A stretch of 64,000 nucleotides of DNA from Odobenus rosmarus divergens (taxonomy: Eukaryota > Chordata > Mammalia > Carnivora > Odobenidae), in assembly GCF_000321225.1 (NCBI RefSeq), contig NW_004451657.1, forward strand, positions 255,980 through 319,979, read 5' to 3'. Position 1 is the stretch's first letter; each line of letters opens with the position of its first letter. Positions 23,641 to 57,611 of this stretch are shown in pieces. The notes beneath the pieces were generated by a model. It made no database searches, had not been told where the DNA came from, and saw nothing but the letters and a program-made list of their open reading frames with translations. The translations under genes and the position numbers were made by a program.

Positions 23641-25094
23641 CTCCTTCCTTAATTTTGCTTCCCTGCTCACTCTCCACACCCTCACCTGCTCCCCGCTCCT
23701 GCCTCTTCCAGCTCCTGATAGTCATAATTACACCGATACTCCCTCGTGAATGTAGGAAAAGTAAGCAGTAACAGCACCCCCCACGAGATTCTTCCTTTCC
23801 CACCCCCCCTGCTCGCACCACAGCAAGCCCTTTGTCCGAGCCTCTCCCTGCCACCAGATGCGAGAACATCCCTCCGACCTCTCCACGGCCCCTTGCTCCT
23901 TCAACTCCAGGGGTGGCTGAGATTGATTCTATGTTTACTCCCAGGTGAATACGGGTTTCCATTACAGTATGTGGCACAGATTTCAAGAATCCTTACTTAG
24001 CAATTATCGTACAAAATCCCAGGCATATTTAGATTAAGTCGAGCATTTTGCAAGGGTCACTGCCCACCAGCATTTTCTGTTCTCTGCTTCTGCTCTATCT
24101 TGAGATCTCCGCTGTATTTGAATTGTCTTGGTGAGAGGGAACCCTCTGTGAGTAAAAGGGACCCTCTGTGCAGTGCATCTTGCCGTGTGGGGTATTTTCT
24201 TTCTTTTTCCCCAGCAGAATTCCACTGTAGCAGGGGTAGGGTTCCTTGATCAGACCATCAGAGTCCCTGCAAGTTGTTCCGAGGTCCCCTAGGAACTGGC
24301 ACTACGCTGGTTCTCCTCCCTTCGGCTGGGACTAGTTCTTTCTGGAACTCTGCTAGATAGGGTCTCCCATTCTGGGACTTGGAGCCTTCACCGCAGAGCT
24401 TCAGCCCAAGACACTTTCCTCTGGAAATTTCCTTGTTTCTTTCACTGCTGTCTGCCTACCAGCTCCTTCTGGTGCTCCTGAGAGGTGGGTGCTCTCCCTC
24501 CTGGAACTGCCCGCAGCCTCTCATTTTCTCCCAGAGGATTTTCACATGTTTTTCCTCCACCCTGGAAGGCATTTGCTCCATGTTATCTTCCCGTTGGCTC
24601 ATTTTCCTCGCCTTGATGGTTCTCCTTCTGAATCTGCCGACGACTTTCAAGGCCTTTTGCTCCATGGAGTGTCTCCAGGCTGGGCCCGGACTGCTCAGCC
24701 CATCCTCGGTGTCTTGGCTTCTCTGTGATCGTGTGTCAGGCCCGTAAGGACCGGCCTCTGGTGGTCTCCTGGGCAGTGGCCAACCAGCAAGGGGGTGAAT
24801 GACGAGTCATTTATGTTCTTGTAGACAAGGAAGACAGCATTGGCAAGGCACTCCCATGTCCCTGGAGGAGGCTTGTCTGCTCCCAGCCTCCCAGGTGTGA
24901 GGAGGGCTGCTGGCCCCAAGGGTGGGCTGCACAAGGCCTTTCAGGTCGGCCCCCATCATGCCAGCTGATGGGGAGGAGAGGTAGTAAAGAAGGTAGGCTG
25001 GAAATAGAAGAACTCATCTCATGGGTTTTCAAAGAACCTAAGGAGCCCAATAGATGAATGAGAAAGTAGATGCTTTTCAAAATTAAGAAACATG
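23641..25094. other. Intergenic DNA, no gene recognised
   Basis: CT-rich strand bias in part; no supported exon or RNA gene was found. Confidence 0.5.
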
Positions 25095-25281
25095 AGGGGT
25101 GCCTGGGTGGCTCAGTCAGTTAAACGTCTGCCTTTGGCTCAGGTCATGATCCTGGGGTCCTGGGATCAAGCCCAGGGTCAGGTTCCTTGTTCAATGGGGA
25201 GTCTGCTTCTCCCTCTTCCCCTCCCCCCAATTCATGCTCTCTTGCTCTCTATCAAATAAATAAATAAAATCTTAAAAAAAC
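25095..25281 (+). mobile_element. Full-length carnivore SINE with target duplication
   Basis: GGGGTGCCTGGGTGGCTCAGTCAGTTAAACG head, CATGATCCTGGGGTCCTGGGATCAAGCCC, a TGGGGAGTCTGCTTCTCC segment, CT-rich tract and AAATAAATAAATAAAATCTTAAAAAAA tail. It is flanked by AAAATTAAGAAACATGA (from 25079) and AAAATTAATAAACATGA (from 25282), a 17-bp target duplication with one difference. Confidence 0.95.
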
Positions 25282-25298
25282 AAAATTAATAAACATGA

Positions 25299-26679
25299 AA
25301 AGTCTAGCCTCATTAGTTAGCATGGAAATGCAGTTACAAAGGCAGGGAGGCCATTTTTCATTTACTATAGTAGGAAAGGGGTTAAAAAGGTAGTTCCCCA
25401 TGCCAGTGTGTACTCCTCAGATGTGAACTGGAAACAATATTGAGAAATCTGTTTTGCAAAAATGTATCTAAAGACCTGAAAGAGCCTAGCAGGATCAGTG
25501 CTTCTGTTTCCAGGACTTCACCCTAATGAAACAGGTATGTGCACACACATGCAGTGTGAACACAGGGACCTTTGGAAACCCCTTCTTCAGTAGGCATAGA
25601 TCCCAAATCGTGAACAGTAATAGTCTTTGAATGATTTTTTTCTTCTTTCTACCTTTTGTAATTCTCCAAATTTTCTGTAATAAAAACATTATAAGAGGTG
25701 AAAGATTTCCATGTGGCATTGGGCAAATAACTACCTATGTCTGAACTTCAATTTTCTCATTGTTAAAACAAGCCCCATGCCCACTTGCCTCAATGCCACA
25801 CTCATTAGGGGTGCAGTGAAAACCTCAATGTATGAAAGCCCCCCCAAACTGAACCTGGGACCGAGCAGGTGCTGCTCTGTGCCCATTTCCTTCCTTCCCT
25901 GTAAGCCTCACAGCCTTAGATGAGACGGGGCAGCTCCTGGGGGAGGGGGGTACAGATGAAGAATCAGATGAGGTGATTGGTGTGAATCACACAGCTTTGA
26001 CGAAAGTCCCCAGGGCTGTGTGTTCAGTATATAGAATCCATCTCCAAAACCATCTGGGATCTTTGCTCCCCACATGTTGGTAACATATCTCTGGCAGCCA
26101 CTCTGAGCCAGGTTCTGTCATGATGACCAGGAGAGGCATCTCAGGTTGGCTAGGAGGACCAGACACAGAGCAGACACAGCCCGGGGGGGGTCACGGGCCA
26201 CGACCTCATATTCCCAAGGCCCTGACTTAAGGATAGACCCTTCCCCTCATCTCCAAACTACACCTCCTCAGACATCGGGCAGGACTGAAAGAAGAGGGTT
26301 TCCAAACTGCCTGAGCCTTGCATCAGGGCTGATCTCTATTCTTAAACGAATCCCATAATTACCTCGTGAAAAGCGTGAGACATTGCATTTAATTTCGTGC
26401 ATTTAAAGCTGCACTTGGTTACTTGTACACATTTAAATGGGGCCGTATTTGTCTATCCCTGTATCAGGGGAGCCCTCTGTCTCTGGCAGGGCTGTAATTT
26501 AGGGGTCTGGCGCATAGCAGGCACTCAATTGTTAGTTAATATTGCAATAGCAACGATTATGAATCTGAAGTTGGGGACCTTGGGGCCAGAGTGGGGGCTG
26601 AAAGGTGGCCCGCGTCTTGTCCAAGGGTCCAACCACCTGTTGACAGAGAGGCAAGGGGCCTCCCTCTGCGATTGAATGC
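25299..26679. other. Upstream flank of WFS1, no gene recognised
   Basis: AT-rich to about 25.7 kb, probably an old L1-like remnant around 25,390-25,695 (low confidence), then unique sequence up to the CpG island. No exon was recognised. Confidence 0.45.
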
Positions 26680-26694
26680 CTTGTGGGCGTGGCC

Positions 26695-26731
26695 CGGCGG
26701 GGCGGGGGCGGGGGCGGGGGCGGGGGCCGGG
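26695..26731. promoter_or_regulatory. WFS1: GC-box cluster / G-quadruplex-prone run
   Basis: GGCGGGGCGGGGGC is followed by three more GGGGGC units: five G-tracts of four or five bases separated by single C. It is a cluster of Sp1/KLF sites and could fold as a G-quadruplex on the + strand. It lies roughly 250-300 bp upstream of the presumed transcription start. Confidence 0.75.
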
Positions 26732-26855
26732 CCATGACACGGTGGGCAGGGCCGGGGCCGACTCGGCTCAGAAACTTTCGCTGTGGGCGGTTCGGACACG
26801 CCCTCCCGGCGCCCTTCGGCCGCGCGGCTCCAGGGGGCGGTCGGCGGCAGCCTGG

Positions 26856-26894
26856 CGAGGCGCCCCGTGATTGGCAGAGGCGCGAGGTGATTGG
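26856..26894 (+). promoter_or_regulatory. WFS1: ERSE-like motif plus second CCAAT box
   Basis: CGAGGCGCCCCGTGATTGG occupies 26856-26874. The ER stress element read on this strand is CGTGG-N9-ATTGG. Here it is CGAGG-N9-ATTGG, one base off the core. From memory, the ERSE-like motif reported as XBP1-responsive in the human WFS1 promoter is the same 19-mer with one substitution. A second ATTGG at 26890-26894 sits inside a repeated GTGATTGGCAG, exactly 20 bp downstream of the first. NF-Y would bind the ATTGG boxes and ATF6/XBP1 the CGAGG half. Confidence 0.7.
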
Positions 26895-26989
26895 CAGGTG
26901 TGCCGGCCGCACAATGGGCCGAGCCGGCGCCGCGGCTTGCAAGCCGCGTCGGGAGTGGAGCGCGGCCTGCGGCCCCGCCCCCGGCCCTG

Positions 26990-27161
26990 CCCCTGCGTGG
27001 TGGGCCCCGCTCGCCGGCTCCCGCAGCAGCTCGCGTATCTCGCTCGGCCCGGCGGCTGCTTAGCTCCTGCCTCTGGGCGTCCGGCTCCTCGCGAGCAACT
27101 TTGCGACAGGCCCGGAGGCCCGAAGGCGTCGCGGAGTCGCGTGCGGCCCACTCGCGGGCGG
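26990..27161 (+). other. WFS1: WFS1 exon 1 (5'UTR), start approximate
   Basis: The donor CGGGCGG|GTGAGT places the exon end at 27161 inside the CpG island. The transcription start is not defined by sequence and is placed only approximately. The exon is non-coding in known WFS1 genes, with translation starting in exon 2. Confidence 0.6.
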
Positions 27162-30100
27162 GTGAGTCCTTCGGGGCGGGGGACGGCCGCGCGGGGGACT
27201 GGAAAGAGACCCGGGAGGCGCTGCCCGCCTTGGGCCTCAGTTTCTCCATCTGAGCGGCTGCTCCCAGCGCCCCCCCCCACAAGTTCCCCAGAAAGTGGGG
27301 GCTGGGGTCCCGCCCGCACCACGACGCCCACGGCGACCCTCGCCCAGGCCTGGGTTGGGACTTCCTGGGGGGGGTGCGCGCCCCCTCGGGAGTCCCGGGA
27401 CCCTGCGCGCTGCGAGCACCGAGAAGCCAGCGGCCATAGCCCCCGGGGACCCGCGGGTGGCCAGAGGGTGGCCGGAGGCGCCCCTCCCCGCACGCCGCAG
27501 CGCTGGTCCCGAGGTGCCCCGTCATGGCCCTTCCCCCGCGGCCGTCGGCGGGACCCAGGGCGGCCCTCAGTGCCCGCGGGGACGCGGGTGAGGCGGCGGG
27601 GCGACCGGGGTCCAGCCCGCACTGGAGACCGGGCCCGCCGGAGGGGGCAGCCCCTGGGTCAGGCTGAAGCCCCCAGAGCCCACTTAGAATCAGTGCGGCG
27701 CTCACTCTCCCCCTGGGGCTCCTCGGTAAGGGGGGCAGGCAGGGGCAGTGGCAGTCCCTCCTGGCCCCTGCTGGGGTGAAGCCGGCCTTCCGCCGGTCCT
27801 CCGCACCATTAATTTCTGTTGTGACAGATGGAAACTTTCTGAGGAATCTCGCCCAGCCCTTAGGGATGTGATGAAGCCATGCCCTCCCAACGGTTTTTGT
27901 AGTTGATGTTAAGAAATTCCAAGGAGCTAACGTTTGTACACTCCCCTCCCCCACCCGTCCTGTAGGAGTGGGAATTATAGCCCCAGTGGACACATGATGG
28001 AGCTGAGGCTTACTGGGGATTGGTGACCTGCCGGGACCACAGAGAGCCTGGGGGAAGACTTCCACCCCAATCTGCACTCTCCTCAAGCAAGCCCAGTCCT
28101 GCCCCTCCTCACCTTGGACAGTGACCCCTGGCATTTGGCCTGTTTGTAAAGGGCTTTCCCTTCTGCTGGGATCTGTCACTTGCAGAGTGCCCTGGGTACC
28201 CTCCGTGCTGGTCACCTGTTCTCACTGCAGCCCTGGTGAGGGAGCCATATCAACAGAAGCCCAGAGGCCACGCTTTCCATGGTCCTGTCCTGGCCCCTGT
28301 GTCTCTAAGGGGCTGTGATTCTCACGGGAGCCCCATGGTGTCTGACCAGAGATGTAGAGGAAGGTTCCCTTATATAACCACTCCTTTGCTGCTGCACCCC
28401 CTGCACCCCCCAACCCCCAAGCAGATGGACCTTTGAAAACGGGGAAGGTTGCTGGGAGACCGCATCACACCTTCTTTCCCAGGATGGAAGACTATGTGGA
28501 GGGCTCCTTGCTCACACCTCCCCAGCCCCTCCTATGCCAGGGCTGGACAGGCCTCGGGGGCTGGTCAAAGAGGAGACCCAGCTCAGTCCTGGCCCCCAGG
28601 AGAGCCTGAGCTCTGGGACAGAGACCAAACCCTGGTCCGTGATGGTGATAAGAATCGTAACAGGGAGGGAGCTTTATGCTTTATATGGCTCTCGCTCTCT
28701 CCCACATCCCCACCTCAGAAAGTGGCACCACTGCTGTGGCCCCCAGCCACAAACCAAGCCACCCTCTGCTCCCCCACCCCTCACATTCAGTTGGTGATAC
28801 TCCTGTCTCTCCTGGCCCCAGAGCTGCAGTCAGATGCTGGCCCTGGACCAGGCCTCCTTACCTTTCCCTGGATGCTCGCCCAGCCCCTTCCCTGGGCTCC
28901 CCATCCTGTCCCCACACAGCCCCAGTGGTTCTTTAACTGTCACTTCCCTGCTCAGCACTGTCCTCCCAAACTCCTCCTGGCCCTAGGCTCAACTCTGCCT
29001 CCCACGCTTGGCGTCCTTCAGGCCCTTGGGACCTGCCCTAGCTGCCCACACAGCCTCTTCCCTCATTGCTGTGTCCCATCCCTAGCGGTCACTTCCTAGC
29101 CGTCCACACCTTCCTGGCCACATGGCGGGTCACTCTCCCTCTGCTGTCTTCTCTCCTGGGCAGTCCCCTGTTGGAATGCCCACACTCCTCCATTCCTCCT
29201 TCCTTCCACCCTCACCTGGCTCACACCTGCTTGTCTTAAAGGCTGAGTCAAGGCCTCTCTTCCACAATCCCTACCCTGCCTTCCAAAGCTGAGTGAGACT
29301 TCCCGTTGGGTGCTTGCACCCCAAATTCTGCTCCATCTTTGTAGTTGTCTGTTTAGGTGTCATCCTTCCCACTGGGCATGAGCTGCTTGAAGGCCAGCCC
29401 TATGGGAGTGCTGTCTGGGGCCAAGAGGCCCAGCACAGTGCCCAGCGAAGGATCAGCCCCCAGTCCGTGTCTGCTGACCCACCGGGCCAGGCTCAGCAGG
29501 TGCCAGGTGTGCCGTGCAGGCTCGGCATTGGGCAGGCCCTCATGGCTGTCCTTGATCAAGGATTTGGGCATTCCCAACTTGCCTCCCACTTTGTTTCTAT
29601 GAACTGGGCACATTGAATGGAGTCGGAATGTTCCTTGGTTTGGCCCTTAATACTCTGGAGCAAAAATAGGTATCTGGGAGCCTCCAAGGGCTTTGTGCCC
29701 TTGTCTTCAGGAGTAGCCCTTTGCCAGGGGGCTGGGCTGGGCCATGCTGGAGCAGCCTCCTCAGACCCTGGGAACCCCTGGGCCCTTTCCCTTAGGGCTC
29801 AGTCAAAGGCAGGTTTTAAAATATGTTTTGTTTTCATTTCAAACACCTTCCACATTTTTTATAGAAAATTAGGGAAATACATTTAGAAAAAGAATAAAAT
29901 AAAACCACTCATAATCCCTCCACCCAGAGAGAGCCGGTATTAACAGTTCGGGGGACATTTTCTTTCATCTTTTTAAGCAGGTAGATTTCGTTTTCATTCT
30001 AAAGAGACAGGATAATTCTCATGCTGCTTTAAATCCTGTTTAACAGTGTTACACCAACATTTTCCTTGACTTTAAACATTCATTTGTATACGGGGTCATG

Positions 30101-31129
30101 GTTAATATCTTTGTAGGGTAGCACCGTGCTGAGGGGCTGTAATGTTCCTAACTGCCATCTCTGCATGGTGCCGGCAGGTTTGCCTGTGTCAGACCCCCTT
30201 GTGTGTGACACCTGTGGGCACCCCTGCTTATTCCCCAGGGCTGGGATGGTAGTGTGGCGGCTCTGGTCTGAGGGCACTTGAACAACTTTAAGCCTTCCCG
30301 TGGGGGCTTGTTTCAGAGGTAGGGCTGCCCTCCCGGGGGAGCACAGTGGGGGCCAGCCTGCGTACGAATTAGAGCGTTTGGGGCAGAAGTCCACATGGGG
30401 TCATTTTGCTCCATGTCTCCATAGATGCATGGTCCCTGCAGCCCTCCTTGGGGGTGGCAGCTCACCGAGGACCTCAGCCGAGGTCCTTGGGGCTGGTATT
30501 TTGTGTTTTGATGGGATAAAAATATGCTTTGGGACTCACGTGGAAAGAATGCCAGCCACTTTGCTTTTTTGGATCTTACACAATGACAGGTTTCCAGGCT
30601 ACCGCCCTGGCCATCAGGGAGCAGTGGGGTTGCCCCCCCACTAGCAGGCAGGTTGGAGGAGTCTTGGAGCTGGGGCCAAGCTGGATGAAGACGCTACTGT
30701 TTTGCCATCAGGATGCTGGGGTCTGGGGGGAGGGAATTGCTTAAAGTCACACAGCAAGGTCCTATAAGCTTGTTGCTTCCCTGAGGGCAGGCTGTCCTGG
30801 TGTTTACCACCAGGTGTGCCTTGCACATTAGGCCGCCGATGTGTGCCAGGCAAGGCTGCAGGTGCTCCAGGGGAATGAGATGCAGCCCCTGTCTGCAGGG
30901 CTCCCAGTATCCCAGGAAAGAGAACGTGTTACAGCTGGAAAGGCCAGACCCTGTGCGGGTCCTTCCACCCGGGAAGGGATCCTCCCTGTGACCCAACCCT
31001 GGCAGTGAATTGTCTCGTTTGCTTTAAAATAATAAGCCCTTTGCTCCCCAAAGGGCTTGACCAACTCTTAGAGAATCCGAAAATTAATTTTCTTTTATTC
31101 ATCCATTCTTACTTTTTACATTTCACTTA

Positions 31130-31293
31130 AAACAGTTATTTTGACTGCCATGCGACGTGCATAATACTTAGCCCAGAGGCCAGCCACAACCTGTGGTTGG
31201 TTCCCTGCAGTTCCTACCAGAATGTGTTTTTCAATGGAATATGTCCTTGTGGAGCACCTGGGAGAACTAGCTTGGGTTTATTTGGTTGGTTGG
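31130..31293 (+). repeat. Inverted repeat arm X
   Basis: This 164-bp segment (AAACAGTTATTTTGACTGCC ... GGGTTTATTTGGTTGGTTGG) is present as its reverse complement at 32607-32770. By eye there are eight differences, all transitions, so identity is about 95%. It ends in a (TTGG)n run that continues to about 31303. Confidence 0.93.
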
Positions 31294-32400
31294 TTGGTTG
31301 GTTGTTCGTTTTAATGTTTTATAGTTTGCCGATTACTTTCTCTTCCTTCACACCCTTAATCCCCATGGCACCCCTGCATGGGAGGTGGTATTCCCATTTT
31401 ACAGATGAGGAAACTGAGACACAGTGAGATTAAGTAGCTGCAGGTCCCGGGTAAAACTGAGACTCACTCCCCATGTCTCGTGGTAGTAAAATTGTAATAA
31501 AAAATGGTAATAAAATCCCTCCTGGCCTGGGGTCTCCTGGTAGAGGGGTATACTACCTGAGACATGACTCAGCAGAGGTAACGGGGACACTCCCGGGAAA
31601 GAGGCACATTGGGTCCCGCACTGGAGGAAGAGGGCTCTTTCTCTGCCAGAGCACAGGGCAGGCGTAGCCGGGGTCGGATTGTGAGAGGCCCCTTTTTCAG
31701 AAACAGGCTTGGTGTATTTGAATTCCAGCTCCAACACCATGAGCTGTGTGGCCTCGAGCACGGGTCCCACCTTTCTGGACCCATGTTTCCTCGTCTGTGA
31801 GATGGGGTGAGGGTTGAAGGCTAAGCCACCTGTCCGTCTGTCACACCAGCTAGTGGCAGGACCTGGCTTACAGCACCCTGAGACCGTGCACAGCAAGCGC
31901 GGAGAGCAGAGCGCACCCCAGACACACGTCCGTTCCTGCTGCTATTCCCGACACAGGTGCCCCGGCACAAGTTGGCTCTCATCAAGGCCAGCTGCGCTCT
32001 GCTGTTCCAAGGAGGTGGCCCTGGATTCTGGGGGCAGCAGGCCACGAGAGGTGGCTTGGTAGGATGTGGCCCCATGTGGTCTAAAGAACTGACGCGTTTG
32101 CTGTCTTGGGTCAGGGGGTGACCTGTGTGACTGGGTTCCGTGTGCTGCATCACCGTGGGTCTCCCCCACCCGTGGCTGGCTGTGTGCTCACTCTGGTCTA
32201 CACTTGCGGCTGAATGGCGAGTTTCACAGAAGTCGCCTCGTTGCTGGGCTCCCTGAAGCCTGCAGTTTGGAAACAGCGTGAAGCAGTGCATTCATTTCCA
32301 AGCAGACTGTGTGGCTCGGCCATGCTCTGGCCTTGCCTCTGGGGGATGTTTTAAAATAAGGACTCATCCTTCAGAGGGAGGAATGACCAGATTGAAATCT

Positions 32401-32770
32401 GTGGGGAGCCACCTCATGTTCTATGTGGGATCTCATTCAACCTCACAATAGCCCCCGAAGACCATGCCCATTTAACAGATGAGGAAACTGAGGGAAGAAA
32501 TTCACTCAAGGCCTCTGGCTCAAGGGGTCCCACAGCAGTCATGAGCTCGGGCCCTACATCTTGAGGCCTGGAGTCCCTGCCTCACCGGGCACGAGCCATC
32601 TGACCTCCAACCAACCAAATAAACCCAAGCTAGTTCTCCCAGGTGCTCCACAAGGACATATTCCGTTGGAAAACACATTCTGGTAGGAACTGCAGGGAAC
32701 CAACCACAGGCTGTGGCTGGCCTCTGGGCTAAGTATTACGCATGTCGCACAACAGTCAAAATAACTGTTT
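32401..32770 (-). repeat. Composite inverted block (Y + X')
   Basis: Bases 32401-32607 are the reverse complement of 34191-34393 (Y') and bases 32607-32770 are the reverse complement of 31130-31293 (X). The two halves abut in the middle of GACCTCCAACCAACC. Read on the minus strand, the block is X joined directly to Y', skipping the 2.9 kb that separates them elsewhere. Y contains a MIR-like word (ACAGATGAGGAAACTGAGG), but the match with Y' is far closer than two independent MIRs would be and extends beyond it. Confidence 0.92.
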
Positions 32771-34190
32771 CAATGGGCATGGCCTGCTCAGGACCGCAGA
32801 GCTGGGGGCGAGGAGTGCCTCCTTCCCAGGAGTGGCGGACACAGATCCCATCTTCAGGACCCACTGTGGCTGGGACGGGGCAGGCATGGTTGTGTAGCCC
32901 CCGGGGAACAGGCTTGTGGCACCTGGGGCCGCCCCAACTCTTCCTGTGACATCTGTCTCCAGAAACATCCAGGGGGCCCCTACCCTGGCAGGCCTGGTGC
33001 TTGGCGCTGGGTGTTTGGGGATGCCTGACCCCCGTGTGCAGCCTGTAGTCACATCTGGTCCCCATGGGGCCCTCACTTGAGAGGATTGTCCCGTTTACAG
33101 TGGAGGAAGCAGAGGGGCGTGGCCTGCTCAAGACCGCAGAGCTGGGTGCATGGGGCCAGATTTCCACATCAGCAGCCCCTCCCTGCTCGGCGCTCACTTT
33201 CCTCATCGCAGTGAAGAGGTTGTGCATGGCCTTTAGTCTGTGGAGGGTCATGGCATCTCTTCGGAGTCTGAGGAAAAGTCACCTGGGTCCCCCACCCAGT
33301 GCACATGTCGTCCCAACAGTTTCAGGGGCCTGTGTCCCCTGAAGTCCATCCTGGGCCCCTGAGTTGGGGATCCTGGGGCTGGGGCACCTCCCAGGGCTTT
33401 CACCTCCAGGCTCTGTGACTCGTTGCCCTAAATTGTGTCAGTGATGGTTCCTGCCATTTTGCTAATCAGCACATGAGGTCCCTTTTATTGACTGACTGAG
33501 CCCCTTCACCTGTCATGAGAGGGCCTTAGAACCACCGTGCTCTCTAGTCAGTTCCAGTTCGTTCCCTGTTCTCAGGCACCTCGCTCTGCTTTTTTAGTGC
33601 GTGTTCGTATCTGGTGGCATCTAAGCCCAGCGGGTTTTGTCCTGTGGTTCAGGCCTCGCATGGACGGCTTTGCAGTCGGGCACATCTGCCTAAATCCTGG
33701 CTCCATGGGCTGTTTGCCTCCCCGCTTCCTGGCCCCCCCCACCCCTCCCCTCCTCCCTTCCACTCACTTGCTAACATTTATTTAACTCTTACTCTATGAT
33801 TGGTTCCTTAGGGGGCCTCTGAGAGGCCATCCTTCCCCATCTCTCTCCTGGCTTCCGCTGAAGGCTGATGACCCCTGGTGGCCCTTGGCTTGCAGCCACA
33901 TCTGCTGTCCCTGGCTCTGTCATGTGGCATTCTTCTCTCTGTGTTTCCTAACTCTTCCTCTCAGGATACCGGCCGTTGGTTCAGGGCCCACCCTAATCCA
34001 GGATGATCTCATTTCAAGATCCTTAATTACATCTGCAAGTAGGGTCACCTTCACGGACTGGGGGTGGACATACGATGTGGAGGCCACCGTGCAGCCTCCC
34101 GAGCCAGGCACCATGCTCAGTGCTCCATGTGCATTATCTCATTGGACCCTCACAACTTTGCACCATCTCTGCCACTGAGACGCAGACATT

Positions 34191-34393
34191 GAGGTCAGAT
34201 GGCTCGTGCCCAGTGAGGCAGGGACTCCAGGCCTCCTAGGTCCCGAGCTCATGACTACTGTGGGACCCCTTGAGCCAGAGGCCTTGAGTGAATTTCTTCC
34301 CTCAGTTTCCTCAACTGTAAAATGGGCATGGTTCTTCGGGGGCTATTGTGAGGTTGAATGAGATCCCACATAGAACATGAGGTGGCTCCCCAC
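34191..34393 (+). repeat. Inverted repeat arm Y'
   Basis: GAGGTCAGATGGCTCGTGCC ... GGTGGCTCCCCAC pairs as reverse complement with 32401-32607, with about six substitutions and two small indels by eye (about 96-97% identity). It ends about 100 bp before WFS1 exon 2, the first coding exon. Confidence 0.93.
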
Positions 34394-34496
34394 CCCATTT
34401 CTCTTTTCTGTCCGCTCTCTGCCCAACACTCGAGGCCAGAGCAGGCTGGGCCTGGCCGCCCTTCTGTGTTGACCCTCGATTTTTCTCACCAGCAGG

Positions 34497-57611
<23,115 letters not shown>

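Larger units (their letters stand above)
26680..27640 (+). promoter_or_regulatory. WFS1: WFS1 CpG-island promoter
   Basis: There is an abrupt switch from ordinary composition to very high G+C with many CpGs, spanning about 1 kb and containing the presumed non-coding exon 1. It has a run of overlapping GC boxes (26,695-26,731), two ATTGG (inverted CCAAT) boxes and no TATA box. This is a typical TATA-less housekeeping promoter. Its position 7.3 kb before the first coding exon and the gene's overall span of about 31 kb agree with the known layout of WFS1. Confidence 0.85.
27162..34495 (+). other. WFS1: WFS1 intron 1
   Basis: A 7.3-kb intron from GTGAGT to CTCACCAGCAG. It contains the rest of the CpG island, MIR-like pieces near 31,350-31,450, a copy of the dispersed repeat of 21.9 kb near 33,860-34,110, and a composite inverted duplication listed separately. 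No alternative coding exon is evident. Confidence 0.7.

Noticed and set aside
26557..28215. 552-codon minus-strand frame over the CpG island
   Set aside because: Stop codons are rare in GC-rich DNA. The peptide is Pro/Gly/Arg-rich without a recognisable domain, and the region is the WFS1 promoter and exon 1.
32401..34393. Explaining Y and Y' as two unrelated MIR copies
   Set aside because: MIRs are very old and differ widely from each other. These arms match at about 96% over 200 bp with sharp ends, and the match extends beyond MIR-like words.
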